The notes beneath the pieces were generated by a model. It was not told the origin of the DNA. It made no database searches and saw only the letters and a list, made by a program, of their open reading frames with translations. A DNA stretch of 64,000 nt from Lachnospiraceae bacterium NK3A20 (GTDB lineage Bacteria > Bacillota > Clostridia > Lachnospirales > Lachnospiraceae), in assembly GCA_900107575.1 (NCBI GenBank), contig FNQX01000012.1, positions 1-64,000 on the forward strand. Reading direction: 5' to 3'. This document shows positions 31,439 to 41,049 of this stretch, piece after piece. Both the position numbers and the translations under genes were made by a program. Positions within the stretch are counted from its first letter, which is position 1, and each line of letters opens with the position of its first letter.

Positions 31439-33373
31439 TTATTCTCTTCCCTGTTCCCGGTTAAATTTCTCAAGGTATACGAGGAGTACGGCAACATCGG
31501 CTGGCGAAACGCCGGAAATACGGGAGGCCTGTCCGATGGAGGAAGGTCGCAGGTCTTTGAGTTTCTGCCGGGCTTCCAGACGAAGGCTCGTCACATCGTC
31601 GTAATTGATCTCTGTCGGTATCTTCTTCTCTTCCAGCCGGTCGAACTGCTCGACCTGTTTCGCCTGCCGCTCGATATAACCTTCATATTTAATATTAATC
31701 TCGACTTCTTCCGTGATTTCCGAGGGAAGAGGGTGTCTATCATGATCCAGTCCGGATAACAACTCGTAGGTCATCTCCGGCCGGCACAGCAAGTCCGCGA
31801 GGGAAGCTGCTGTCTTGAGTTCACTCGAGCCGATGCTCGCAAGATACTGCTGGTTGGCTGCCGCGGCTCCCACTCTGGTCACTTTCAGCCGGGCGATTTC
31901 CTTTTCGATCTCTTCCTCTTTCCACACGACGTGATCGTAGTCTTCCCAAGAGACGAGACCGACCTCATAACCGTATTTACGAAGGCGAAGGTCCGCGTTG
32001 TCCTGGCGCAGGAGCAGCCGATACTCGGCTCTGGACGTCATCATACGGTAAGGCTCACGGTTGTCCTTCGTCACAAGATCATCGATCAGAACACCGATGT
32101 AGCTCTCGCTGCGCTTTAGAATGAGAGGCGCTCTCCCCTTCAGTTTCATTGCGGCATTGATTCCCGCGATGAGTCCCTGCGCCGCCGCTTCCTCATAGCC
32201 GCTGCTCCCGTTGAACTGACCCGCGCAAAAGAGTCCGCTGACCTTCTTTGTCTCCAGACTCAGCTTCAGAATATTGGCATTAATGCAGTCATATTCAATC
32301 GCGTACGCATTCTTGACAATCTTGCAGTGCTCGAGGCCCGGCACGGTGCGGTACATCCTCTGCTGAACATCGTCCGGCATGGAGGAGGACATGCCATCCA
32401 CATATACTTCATTCGTACCTTTTCCTTCGGGCTCTATGAATACCTGATGCCTGCTTTTTTCCGAGAACTTGACGACCTTATCCTCGATCGAAGGACAGTA
32501 TCTGGGGCCGGTTCCTTCGATGATTCCGGCATAAATAGGGCTGCGATCCAGATTCTCGCGTATGATCTCGTGCGTTTCCTCGTTCGTGTAGGTCAGCCAG
32601 CACGGCACCTGTTCGATCTGAACATCTTCGGGCTTCGTCGAATACGAGAAAGGAATGACCGGCGTATCTCCGTTCTGCACGCTCATCTTGGAGTAGTCGA
32701 GCGTCCTGCCATCCATTCGCGCGGGCGTGCCTGTTTTGAATCGCCTTGTCGCGATGCCCAGCCGATGCAGAATATCCGTGAGGTACGTCGATCGCTGCAT
32801 TCCGGAAGGCCCGGTCTCCGTAATGGATTCGCCAACCAGACACCGCGCGTTCAGATAGGTCCCGGTGCAGATAATGACTGCCCTGCAATCATATATCGTA
32901 CCCGTGTGCACACGAACGCCCGTCACCGCGGGGCATTTCCTCCCGGTTTCATCCGTGATCTCTTCCGTATAGAGATCGACAACCTCCGCCTGACGGATTT
33001 CCAGATTCTCCTGTGCTTCCAGTGTCTGGCGCATGGATTTGGAATATTCCGCTTTGTCTGCCTGTGTGCGCAGAGAGTGGACAGCAGGTCCCTTGGATTT
33101 GTTCAGCATCTTGGACTGAATGAACGTTTTGTCAATGTTCCTGCCCATTTCACCACCGAGCGCGTCGATTTCTCTCACGAGATGGCCCTTGGATGAACCG
33201 CCGATGTGCGGGTTGCACGGCATCATTCCTATGCTGTCTACGTTCATGGTGAAAATAACAGTCTGCAATCCAAGTCTTGCCGTCGCGAGTGCGGCTTCAC
33301 AGCCGGCATGTCCCGCGCCGATCACACAGACGTCGGTTTTGATATGATATTCTTTTCCGGTCAACTGATTCAT
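31439..33373 (-). CDS. mnmG: tRNA U34 carboxymethylaminomethyl synthase, FAD subunit
   Basis: 644 residues. FAD-binding DVCVIGAGHAGCEAALATARLG at the N-terminus, the GidA signature GPxYCPSIEDKVVKF (GTGPRYCPSIEDKVVKF) near residue 285, and GLFCAGQFNGSSGYEEAAAQGLIAGINAA are all present, with a complete C-terminal helical tail. With MnmE it modifies wobble uridine of tRNAs. Start set at MNQLTGKEYHIK; a TTG 16 codons upstream is possible. Follows mnmE as usual. Confidence 0.97.
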   Translation of the reverse strand: MNQLTGKEYHIKTDVCVIGAGHAGCEAALATARLGLQTVIFTMNVDSIGMMPCNPHIGGSSKGHLVREIDALGGEMGRNIDKTFIQSKMLNKSKGPAVHSLRTQADKAEYSKSMRQTLEAQENLEIRQAEVVDLYTEEITDETGRKCPAVTGVRVHTGTIYDCRAVIICTGTYLNARCLVGESITETGPSGMQRSTYLTDILHRLGIATRRFKTGTPARMDGRTLDYSKMSVQNGDTPVIPFSYSTKPEDVQIEQVPCWLTYTNEETHEIIRENLDRSPIYAGIIEGTGPRYCPSIEDKVVKFSEKSRHQVFIEPEGKGTNEVYVDGMSSSMPDDVQQRMYRTVPGLEHCKIVKNAYAIEYDCINANILKLSLETKKVSGLFCAGQFNGSSGYEEAAAQGLIAGINAAMKLKGRAPLILKRSESYIGVLIDDLVTKDNREPYRMMTSRAEYRLLLRQDNADLRLRKYGYEVGLVSWEDYDHVVWKEEEIEKEIARLKVTRVGAAAANQQYLASIGSSELKTAASLADLLCRPEMTYELLSGLDHDRHPLPSEITEEVEINIKYEGYIERQAKQVEQFDRLEEKKIPTEINYDDVTSLRLEARQKLKDLRPSSIGQASRISGVSPADVAVLLVYLEKFNREQGRE

Positions 33374-33867
33374 GTTGTATGTAGCTATCTTTCTAAGATC
33401 AGAAAAATATTTGTCTTGCAAATCAATATTTTCTGTATGCTATCTTTAATAGTTGTTCTATTTTTAGTTTAAGTTATATGTATTCAAACTTATAAATTGT
33501 CTACTGCTGTGTTTTGAATACATTCTGTGAGAGACCATTTCCAGTCCTTTACAGTTATCGTTATCGGTCTTGGTTACGTAAAAACGCCTCTCGGTAAATT
33601 TACTTATCTCTTTAGATATATATTCATTTATTACAGTCTTTTATTTTGTATAAGTTATATTTTCTGTGTGCATTAATGCGTATATTTATGTTTATACTTC
33701 TGTGAGTTCCGGTGTCTTTCCGGGAATCATTCGAGACTCCTGCACACGGGTAATATCTCAGAACGATTACTTACAAAATAGTGTCTGTTCCGTACATCCC
33801 GAAGCAAGAGCCCAAGGGTTTGCATTTCTGTGCGTACCAAAGTAGATATTCAGCAGGCAGGCTGCGC
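33374..33867. other. Intergenic region between mnmE and mnmG
   Basis: AT-rich, about 490 bp. Contains inverted TGTATTCAAA (33479-33488) / TTTGAATACA (33513-33522), T-rich tracts and, at its end, repeat copy B. No gene was found. Such a long gap is unusual inside this otherwise compact gene pair. Confidence 0.45.
33781..33862 (-). repeat. 83-bp dispersed repeat, copy B
   Basis: Same palindromic family as copies A and C. Minus-strand frame AACLLNIYFGTHRNANPWAL, closed by TAA shortly after CTEQTLFCK. Abuts the end of mnmE. Confidence 0.8.
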
Positions 33868-35373
33868 TTACTTCCCCAGGCAGAACTTCGTGAAAATCTC
33901 CTCTACGAGGTCATCTTCTACTGCTTCCCCGAGGATGCGACCGAGTGAGGTGTAGGCATTCATGAGATCAATGGAGAAGAAATCTTCCGAAAGTCCCTGG
34001 TCAATGCTGGATATCACGAGCTCCAGGGAATCTCTCGCACTCTCCGCTTCCCGCATCTCACGCAGGCTGGAAAGAAAGATCTCATTCTTCGCCGCGATCT
34101 CTCCTGTGTGGAACATTTCCTGTATCTGATGTCGGAACTGCTCCAGCCCTTCCCCGGACGTGATGGAGATCATCAGAAATTTGATAGGAGTTCCGCCTGT
34201 GAGTATTTGATCATTGGAAGTGAACAGCGCCTTCGCATCAGCGATGGTCATCTTCGGCGAAAGGTCAGATTTATTGAGCAGACAAAGACAATGCGTGCCG
34301 CCTGCTGTTTTCCGCTGAATCAGTTCTGCGATCTCCCGGTCCTCCGCGTCGATACCTGCAGAGGTGTCAAGGAGGAACAGGATGAGATCCGCGCGGTCCA
34401 GCGCTTCCTTGGCACGCTCTACACCGATCTTCTCTACCTTGTCTTGCGTCTCATGGATACCGGCAGTATCGGTGAGATTCAGTACGACGTCACCCAGCTT
34501 CACGCTCTCTTCCAATGTATCGCGGGTAGTGCCTGCCACATCCGTCACGATCGCCCTCTCCTGCCCCGAGAGATAATTGAGGAGCGAGGACTTTCCCGCA
34601 TTCGGCTTGCCAACGATCACGGTGCGAATTCCCTCTTTCAGAACGCGGCCGCTCTTCGAATAGTCAAGGATGTGGTTCAGCTCCCGGACCAGCACATCAC
34701 ACTTTACGCGAAGCTGCTCAGGATAGCCATCCAGGGAATAGTTCTCCGGATCATCCAGCGCGGACTCTATGAAGGCAATTTCATAGAGGATTTTCTCGCG
34801 AAGCTCACGTACCTTGCCACTGACGGAACCCGAGAGTTGTGCCAGTGACGTTCTCCGCGAGAATTCATTCTGCGAACGAATCAGATCCATCACAGCTTCC
34901 GCGCGGGAGAGGTCAATCCGGCCGCCCAGGAACGCGCGCTTGGTGAATTCGCCAGGCTCCGCCATCCGGCAGCCATTGTCCAGTACCAGCTGCAGCACAC
35001 GATTCATCAGATAGACGCCGCCGTGGCAGTTAATCTCTATCGTGTCCTCTGTCGTGTAGCTGTGCGGGCTGCGCATGATGGAGATCATCACTTCATCAAC
35101 GATTGCGGACGCATACTCCGAAGTGAAGTTGTCATGATCTTCCTCTGCTTCTCCCTCCGGGAGCAGCCGGGGATCCACAATATAGCCGAAGTGAATGGTA
35201 TTCGCCTTCCAACTACGAACGCCGCTACGCCCCTTCCGGTTCCGGTAGATTCTCTCTCCGACTTCTATGGCCTCGGGCCCGCTGATGCGGATAATGCCGA
35301 TGCCGGACTCGGAGATTCCGGTCGCAATCGCCGCGATCGTTTCATTCTGTTGTGAGTTATAAGTTAGTGCCAT
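33868..35373 (-). CDS. mnmE: tRNA modification GTPase MnmE/TrmE
   Basis: 501 residues. N-terminal THF-binding domain (TIAAIATGISESGIGIIRISG), helical domain split around a G domain with VIVGKPNAGKSSLLNYLSGQERAIV (P-loop), DTAGIHETQDKVEKIG (G3) and LNKSDLS (G4). The C-terminal CLGK is the catalytic Cys-containing ending. Partner of MnmG in making the cmnm5 group on tRNA U34. Complete. Confidence 0.97.
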   Translation of the reverse strand: MALTYNSQQNETIAAIATGISESGIGIIRISGPEAIEVGERIYRNRKGRSGVRSWKANTIHFGYIVDPRLLPEGEAEEDHDNFTSEYASAIVDEVMISIMRSPHSYTTEDTIEINCHGGVYLMNRVLQLVLDNGCRMAEPGEFTKRAFLGGRIDLSRAEAVMDLIRSQNEFSRRTSLAQLSGSVSGKVRELREKILYEIAFIESALDDPENYSLDGYPEQLRVKCDVLVRELNHILDYSKSGRVLKEGIRTVIVGKPNAGKSSLLNYLSGQERAIVTDVAGTTRDTLEESVKLGDVVLNLTDTAGIHETQDKVEKIGVERAKEALDRADLILFLLDTSAGIDAEDREIAELIQRKTAGGTHCLCLLNKSDLSPKMTIADAKALFTSNDQILTGGTPIKFLMISITSGEGLEQFRHQIQEMFHTGEIAAKNEIFLSSLREMREAESARDSLELVISSIDQGLSEDFFSIDLMNAYTSLGRILGEAVEDDLVEEIFTKFCLGK

Positions 35374-35484
35374 GTGTTTGATCTTATTCCTGTTACGTAA
35401 CAGTTCAGTACCATCTTTTCTAAACTGTTATGCATGCCGCACATGCAGATTTTGCTGCGCAAAGATTCCGCAAAGCGGAATTGC

Positions 35485-35567
35485 GGCCTGTCTACAGAAT
35501 ATCTACTTTGGTACACACAGAGATGCAAGCCCTTGGGCTTTTGCTTCGAGCTCTACTGAACAGATAC
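35485..35567 (+). repeat. 83-bp dispersed repeat, copy C (opposite orientation)
   Basis: Inverted relative to copies A and B. Plus-strand frame ACLQNIYFGTHRDASPWAFAS. Lies between khpB and mnmE. A further hairpin GATTCCGCAAAGCGGAAT is directly upstream (35464-35481). Confidence 0.8.
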
Positions 35568-35667
35568 TAATTTTTCTATCATTATAACTGAACTGGAAAC
35601 CATTGCCATGTACATCGCGGCATATGCGATAGAAAATCTCCTATGTTGATTTTTCGCATATAGCGAA

Positions 35668-35720
35668 ACTCCGGGCCGGGTGGCAGCATACTGTCTGGTA
35701 CACTGTCCCCGGCCCGGAGT
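35668..35720 (-). terminator. GC-rich hairpin downstream of khpB
   Basis: ACTCCGGGCCGGG (35668-35680) and CCCGGCCCGGAGT (35708-35720) pair perfectly, with a 27-nt loop, after the end of the rnpA-yidD-yidC-khpB series. The T-tract is weak, so termination may be partial. Confidence 0.55.
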
Positions 35721-35840
35721 GCTGTTCATGTTTGCGTGCATCTGCCGGCTCTGTCAGCCGCTATCCATATCCGAGAAGTTCTGAAAATGATGTCCTCTGC
35801 CACAAGAACAACTCATGGCAGATTTTGACATCAGCGGTCC

Positions 35841-36866
35841 TCAGTTCTTCGGCGCGACGACGACTTTCCTGTAGGGATCCTCTCCCTCGGAATAGGTGGT
35901 AACGTACCGGTCGCCCTGGAGCGCGGAGTGAATGATGCGTCTCTCGTAAGGGTTCATCGGCTCGAGCGCGACGGCCTTATGGGTTCTCTTCACCTTGAAA
36001 GCGATGTTCTTCGCAAGGTTCTCGAGGGTCTTCCTTCTCCTCTCGCGGTAGTTCTCCGTGTCTGCCTTGACATGTACGTAGCCGGGCAGGCCCTTGTTGA
36101 CAACGAGGGAGATCAGATACTGCACGCTGTCAAGGGTCTGGCCTCTCTTGCCGATCAGCACGCCCATGTCATCGCCTTCAAAGTCAACGGTCAGGATGTT
36201 CTCTTCCCTGTCGAAATCCGAGGTAACCGTAACTTCCATATTCATCGCCTGGAACATTGCGCGCAGGAAGTCTTCCGCCTTCTTCGTGAAGTCCGCAATC
36301 TGCTCGTCGGTGTAATCCACCTTTGGCTCATCCGCGTGACGACTTGCGTGCGACTCTGCATCTCCGCAGGACATGGCGGGAGCCTCATCGTAAGAGCCAT
36401 GATGAGGTCTTCTGCTCTTCTTGTGGCCTGTGCTCAGGAAATCATCAGTACTGCTGCTGTGCGCGACGTATTTCTTCTCGCGGTTTACAGTGTAATCGTT
36501 TCTGGAGCCGGCTGCGTAGGAATGGCTTTTGTGCTCTGTCTCACGGGAAGTCTCATCATCCGATGTGTTCTCTTCCTCCTCTGCCGTAGTGCCAGGATCC
36601 TCGGCGCCGCCTGCTGTTTTCCCGGCGGATTCTTCGGTATGCACCTTCTCGAGGACATCACCGAGCACCGCATCCTTGCGATCCGAACTGTCTTTGGCCC
36701 GCGCCCTGATGATGACGGGTCTTGCGTTGAAACCGAGAAAACCGGAAGAGCCCTGATCGATTACGTCGTAATCGAGCCTGTCACTGGTAACAGACAGTTT
36801 CTGACAAGCTTCTGTAATGGCATCATCCAGTGTTTTTGCTGAAACTTCTATATATTCCTCTGACAT
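35841..36866 (-). CDS. khpB: RNA-binding protein KhpB (Jag)
   Basis: 341 residues. N-terminal Jag_N domain (EEYIEVSAKTLDDAITEACQKL ... SSGFLGFNARP), a long acidic, Ser-rich, low-complexity linker (about 65-200), a type-II KH domain with ILTVDFEGDDMGVLIGKRGQTLDSVQ (GxxG = GKRG) and an R3H domain ending (RRKTLENLAKNIAFKVKRT ... MNPYERRIIHSAL). KhpA/KhpB complexes bind RNA and affect cell elongation. Follows yidC by 11 bp, the normal pairing. Confidence 0.95.
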   Translation of the reverse strand: MSEEYIEVSAKTLDDAITEACQKLSVTSDRLDYDVIDQGSSGFLGFNARPVIIRARAKDSSDRKDAVLGDVLEKVHTEESAGKTAGGAEDPGTTAEEEENTSDDETSRETEHKSHSYAAGSRNDYTVNREKKYVAHSSSTDDFLSTGHKKSRRPHHGSYDEAPAMSCGDAESHASRHADEPKVDYTDEQIADFTKKAEDFLRAMFQAMNMEVTVTSDFDREENILTVDFEGDDMGVLIGKRGQTLDSVQYLISLVVNKGLPGYVHVKADTENYRERRRKTLENLAKNIAFKVKRTHKAVALEPMNPYERRIIHSALQGDRYVTTYSEGEDPYRKVVVAPKN

Positions 36867-36877
36867 GTTATCCTCTT

Positions 36878-38236
36878 TTATCTGTTCTTCCTGCTCTCGG
36901 ACGTCCGTGCGGCATCGTTGAACTCTTCTACCATGTGCGCTTTCGCGGCCAGAGAGCCCTCGCGGTATTTCCTGCTCTGGTAAACTTTGCGGGCATTCTC
37001 GAGTTTCTTCTCCTTCTCAGCGTTCGTGTGTGCCGTCGTCGCTGCCCTGGACTCGAGTGACTTGGTATTCATGTTGGAATACTGGTTCATGAGTTTCTGG
37101 GAAACGCTCTCGCGGCCCTCAGACTTCGCAGCCTTTTTGCCGGCCTTCTCTACCTGCTTCTCCACATAGGCATCCATGTCCATGTTGTTGATATGCTTGT
37201 TGATCGCTACCTGCTGGATGGAACGGATAACAGAACCTGCGATCCAGTACAGTCCCATACCTGCAGGAAGGGTGAAACAGAACCAGGCCGACATGATCGG
37301 CATGACATAGTTCATGGTCTTCATCGAAGAAGCCATCTGATCTGCCTGGTCGTTGCCGGTGGACTGCTGCTGCGGCATCGGCATCAGCGCCACGTTGATG
37401 AGCTGTGTGATGGCAGCGAGCGCCGGTACGAGAATCGCCATGATGATGGCGAAGACGGACTTGTCGCTCCAGGCATGCTGCAGTGCGAACCACGGGGAGT
37501 TGCCAATGTTGAGGCCGAGGAAATAGTTGTATTTCTCGATGAGGTCGAGGGTTCCGTTGCCCACGCCGTTGTGAATGAGTTCCGCAAGGTTCGGGAACTT
37601 GTCGACAAGGTTGCTCCAGTCGGTGGTGGAGAAGCGGTTCAGAACATCAATGAAGGTGTTGGAAACCGTGTTGCCGACATTGCCGATGAAATCCTCGCTT
37701 GTGAACTGTCTCGCGAACTGTGCCGCGGCCGTGGTGTTCTGGAGATACTCCGACGCGCCCTTGGTCGCGATCAGCTGATCCACCAGCCCGTTCGCCGTGA
37801 AGGCATCTCTCACCTGCGTTACATAAGCAGGGATATGATAAATAACCTGGTAGAGAGAGAACAGGATCGGCATCTGGACGAGGAGCTGTGCGCAGCTGCC
37901 CATGGGAGATACTCCGTATTTCTTATATACGGCCTGTGTCTCCTCATTCATCCGCATGACGGAATCCTGATCTTTTTTATTCTTGTACTTGTTCTGGATT
38001 TTGGTGAGCTCGGGCTGCATCAGCTGCTGAAGCTTCGAGAACTTCTGCTGGCGGATGGTGAGCGGCATGAGCACCATATAAATAATGAAAGTAAAGATGA
38101 TAATCGCAAGTCCGATGTTCGGAATGCCGATCTTGTTCAGTATCCAGAAAATGCCGTTCATCAGATAGCCGAGCAGTGTTGCGATCGGCCCTAAGATGAA
38201 AGTCGTGGACTTGGTGAGTAATAGCGGACTGTACAC
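36878..38236 (-). CDS. yidC: Membrane protein insertase YidC/SpoIIIJ/Oxa1
   Basis: 452 residues, longer than the usual Gram-positive size (~260-300) because of a large insertion between the second and third conserved helices (about residues 140-240) and a charged C-terminal tail with Lys/Glu coiled coil (about 365-452). Conserved parts: NIGLAIIIFTFIIYMVLMPLTIRQQKFSKLQ and the GSCAQLLVQMPILFSLY segment, then VMPIMSAWFCFTLPAGMGLYWIAGSVI. GTG start with AGGAGG 11 nt upstream. No lipobox at the start. Confidence 0.93.
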   Translation of the reverse strand: MYSPLLLTKSTTFILGPIATLLGYLMNGIFWILNKIGIPNIGLAIIIFTFIIYMVLMPLTIRQQKFSKLQQLMQPELTKIQNKYKNKKDQDSVMRMNEETQAVYKKYGVSPMGSCAQLLVQMPILFSLYQVIYHIPAYVTQVRDAFTANGLVDQLIATKGASEYLQNTTAAAQFARQFTSEDFIGNVGNTVSNTFIDVLNRFSTTDWSNLVDKFPNLAELIHNGVGNGTLDLIEKYNYFLGLNIGNSPWFALQHAWSDKSVFAIIMAILVPALAAITQLINVALMPMPQQQSTGNDQADQMASSMKTMNYVMPIMSAWFCFTLPAGMGLYWIAGSVIRSIQQVAINKHINNMDMDAYVEKQVEKAGKKAAKSEGRESVSQKLMNQYSNMNTKSLESRAATTAHTNAEKEKKLENARKVYQSRKYREGSLAAKAHMVEEFNDAARTSESRKNR

Positions 38237-38254
38237 TTTGGTAAGTTCCTCCTG

Positions 38255-38518
38255 TTATTTTCCTTCCGGTCTGCGGACATAGCGGGAAAAGGCATCACTG
38301 AACTTCTCCGGCACGGGATCGTAACCTCCGTGTGAGAAGGGATTGCACCTTACGATTCTCCACAGTGCGAGAAGGCTTCCCCGGAAAGCGCCGAATTTCT
38401 CTACCGCCTCCAGCCCGTATTCGGAGCAGGTCGGATGGTAGGGACATTTCGTGGACTTTAAGGGAGAAATGGATCGTCTGTAGAAACGGATCAGTACGAT
38501 CAGCAGCCTCTTCATCAT
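38255..38518 (-). CDS. yidD: Membrane protein insertion efficiency factor YidD
   Basis: 87 residues, complete. [55 protein letters not shown] and HGGYDPVPE are the family signature with its conserved cysteines. A GTG four codons earlier overlaps the rnpA stop and is an alternative start; the ATG-ATG pair used here is closer to family length. Confidence 0.93.
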   Translation of the reverse strand: MMKRLLIVLIRFYRRSISPLKSTKCPYHPTCSEYGLEAVEKFGAFRGSLLALWRIVRCNPFSHGGYDPVPEKFSDAFSRYVRRPEGK

Positions 38519-38526
38519 ATCTGTTG

Positions 38527-38856
38527 TCACCGGTTCATGGAACCTGTCGATTTCATCAGTGCAAGGAGCGCTCTTTCGATCTCCTGATAACTGGCACCGT
38601 CTGCCGATCTGCGCCCTACGACCACATAGTCCGACCCGCTGTCGAACTCCTTTTCATGCAGCCTGTAGCTTTCCTTTACAAGGCGTTTGATTCTGTGGCG
38701 AACAACGCTGTTTCCGACTTTTTTGCTGACGGAGATTCCGATTCTGCTGGTGTCAGTACCATTTTTCCTGACATACAGTACGAGATATCTGTTCGCGCAG
38801 GACCTGCCCTGTTGATAACACAATCTGAAATCGTCGTTTTTCCTGATAGATTCCAT
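38527..38856 (-). CDS. rnpA: Ribonuclease P protein component
   Basis: 109 residues. The signature RNP motif [19 protein letters not shown] (RNxxKR-like helix) and the [28 protein letters not shown] start are typical. It supports the RNase P RNA in maturing tRNA 5' ends. Encoded between rpmH and yidD as in most bacteria. Confidence 0.96.
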   Translation of the reverse strand: MESIRKNDDFRLCYQQGRSCANRYLVLYVRKNGTDTSRIGISVSKKVGNSVVRHRIKRLVKESYRLHEKEFDSGSDYVVVGRRSADGASYQEIERALLALMKSTGSMNR

Positions 38857-38900
38857 TCAATTCCCATTCCGCAGTGCATTGCTGAATATATGTACAAAGA

Positions 38901-38922
38901 AAAGCCGCATCGCTGCGGCTTT
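38901..38922 (-). terminator. Hairpin between rpmH and rnpA
   Basis: AAAGCCGCA-TCGC-TGCGGCTTT, placed after rpmH; the following tract is short, so it probably lowers rather than stops transcription into rnpA. Confidence 0.7.
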
Positions 38923-38963
38923 AAATTTCAATCTGAACTGCGGATCTTAAAATCGCATTAAGA

Positions 38964-39101
38964 TTATACTGTTAACTTTGCTCTGCCCTTAGCTCTTCTT
39001 GCCGCGAGAACCTTGCGTCCTGCCTTGGTCGCCATTCTGGCTCTGAAACCATGAACTCTGGATCTCTGAAGCTTCTTGGGCTGTAACGTCATCTTAGACA
39101 T
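38964..39101 (-). CDS. rpmH: 50S ribosomal protein L34
   Basis: 45 residues: [20 protein letters not shown] then [19 protein letters not shown] and RAKLTV, full length for L34. AAGGAGGTG precedes the start. It is the first gene left of the origin. Confidence 0.98.
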   Translation of the reverse strand: MSKMTLQPKKLQRSRVHGFRARMATKAGRKVLAARRAKGRAKLTV

Positions 39102-39354
39102 ATCGGATACACCTCCTTCAAACTGGAATAAGTAAATTCCGCGGCTGCGGAATACCTTGTCTTCTTGGCCGCTGTATGCCGGTGAAAAACACAGGCGTTC
39201 AGCAGAATCTTCAAAACAGCTCTCTTATTATATTAAATTCACGGTGGTGCGTCAAGGAGATTTATTCCGAAAAATCCTTATTTTATCGGGTTTTCCGGCT
39301 GTTATCTGACATCAAGATATGGGAAAAATAAATATTTTCTGACCACATTTAGTG

Positions 39355-39585
39355 GCGCCTCGTTATCCACGAAGCCACACCGCAAGTTATAAACTATCCA
39401 CAATTTGTGGACAACTTGTGGATAGCCTGCTGTTTTTCCTGTGAGTTTAGAATTTCTTAAGATTTCAAAAGCCATGTAGTTTCGGCGCTTTCCGACCCTG
39501 TGGATTACCTATCACCCGAGTTATCCACATATCCACATTTTTCGTGTTTTCGGAACGATTTTCACCTCCGTCTGTGGATAACCCG
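39355..39585. other. oriC: Chromosomal replication origin, DnaA-box cluster
   Basis: Between rpmH and dnaA. DnaA-box-like nonamers: TTATCCACG 39363, CTATCCACA 39394, TGTGGACAA 39406 (reverse), TGTGGATAG 39417 (reverse), TGTGGATTA 39499 (reverse), TTATCCACA 39521, ATATCCACA 39529, TGTGGATAA 39573 (reverse). The two perfect consensus boxes are 39521 and 39573. An AT-rich tract follows (39600-39660) before dnaA and may be the unwinding element. Gene orientation flips here. Confidence 0.92.
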
Positions 39586-39681
39586 CCGTTTGAAAACTCC
39601 TTGCCTCTGTACTAATATAAATGACGTGCTCGGGAGTTTGTTATTTTCCCGGCTTTATTTTTCGGATCGGCAGGTATTTCC

Positions 39682-41049
39682 ATGAATGTAAATGAACTTC
39701 AAGAGAACTGGGATAAGATTAAAGAGGATATTCGGGATCAATACGGGATTACGCCCGTGTCTTTCCACACCTGGATTCAGAATCTGGAATTCGGCGGAAT
39801 GAAGGACAATGTGATCACGATTCTCGTGCCGTCCGAGAATGAACTGATGTCCAGCTACATCAATGCCAAATACCGGGAGCCGTTCAAGGCTTCTCTCTCG
39901 GAGCTTCTCAATGTGCCGGTCGATGTCGTCTTCGTTCTGAAGAACAACGATGACGCGGCGAAGGAAGAAGTACAGAGAAAACAGGTACAGAACGCCAATG
40001 CCGAGGGCGCGAATCTGAACCCGAAGTACCGGTTCGATACCTTCGTCGTCGGCAGCAACAACCGTCTCGCTCATTCCGCCTGCCTCGCGGTCGCGGAGTC
40101 ACCGGGAACGGTGTATAACCCGCTCTTTCTCTACGGCGGTGCGGGCCTTGGCAAGACGCATCTCATGCACAGTATCGGGCACTTTGTCCTGGAGCAGGAT
40201 CCGGAAAAGCGCGTCCTGTATGTGACAAGTGAACAGTTCACGAATGAAGTGATCGAGTCGATTCGTTCCGGTAATGCCGCCTCCATGGCAAGACTCAGGG
40301 ACAAGTATCGCACGGTGGACGTCCTCCTCATCGACGATATTCAGTTTATTATAGGTAAGGAGTCGACGCAGGAAGAGTTCTTCCACACGTTCAACGAGCT
40401 GCACGCCGCGGGCAAACAGATCGTGCTCTCCTCCGATCGGCCTCCCAGAGAAATGGAAACGCTGAACGAGAGGTTCCGCTCCCGTTTCGAGATGGGCCTC
40501 ATCGCAGACGTACAGCCGCCGGACTATGAGACCAGAATGGCAATTCTGCGCAGGAACATGGAAGCGCAGCATGGGAAGGTCGACGACGAGATCCTGGAGT
40601 ACGTCGCCGCCAACATCAAGTCCAACATCCGGGAGCTGGAAGGCGCCTACAACAAGATTGTCGCCTACTCGAAACTGAATAACCTTGAGATCACGCTGGA
40701 CATGGCAAGAGATACATTGAAGGATATCATCTACCCCGACCAGATTCAGACCGTAACGCCGAAGATGATCGCAAGCGTCGTCTGCGAGCACTACGGCGTC
40801 AAGATGAACATGGTCGCCTCGCGTAAAAAGAACGCGGAGCTCGTCGTGCCCCGCCAGGTCATCATGTTCCTCTGCCGCGAATACACGGACGCGACCCTCG
40901 ACAACATCGCAAAGCTCCTTGGCAAGAAGGATCACTCCACCGTCATGCACGGCGTCGACAAGGTCCGGGAAGACATGGAAACCAGCGAAGAACTGCGCAG
41001 CAACCTCGATGTGATCATGAAGAAACTCAATATCTCTCCCACGAAATGA
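39682..41049 (+). CDS. dnaA: Chromosomal replication initiator DnaA
   Basis: 455 residues with all four domains: helical domain I (to about 85), short linker, AAA+ domain III (Walker A GGAGLGKTHLMHSIG, Walker B VLLIDDIQFI) and domain IV helix-turn-helix that reads DnaA boxes (LGKKDHSTVMHGVDKV). Opens the origin just upstream of itself. GGCAGGT precedes the ATG. Confidence 0.98.
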   Translation: MNVNELQENWDKIKEDIRDQYGITPVSFHTWIQNLEFGGMKDNVITILVPSENELMSSYINAKYREPFKASLSELLNVPVDVVFVLKNNDDAAKEEVQRKQVQNANAEGANLNPKYRFDTFVVGSNNRLAHSACLAVAESPGTVYNPLFLYGGAGLGKTHLMHSIGHFVLEQDPEKRVLYVTSEQFTNEVIESIRSGNAASMARLRDKYRTVDVLLIDDIQFIIGKESTQEEFFHTFNELHAAGKQIVLSSDRPPREMETLNERFRSRFEMGLIADVQPPDYETRMAILRRNMEAQHGKVDDEILEYVAANIKSNIRELEGAYNKIVAYSKLNNLEITLDMARDTLKDIIYPDQIQTVTPKMIASVVCEHYGVKMNMVASRKKNAELVVPRQVIMFLCREYTDATLDNIAKLLGKKDHSTVMHGVDKVREDMETSEELRSNLDVIMKKLNISPTK

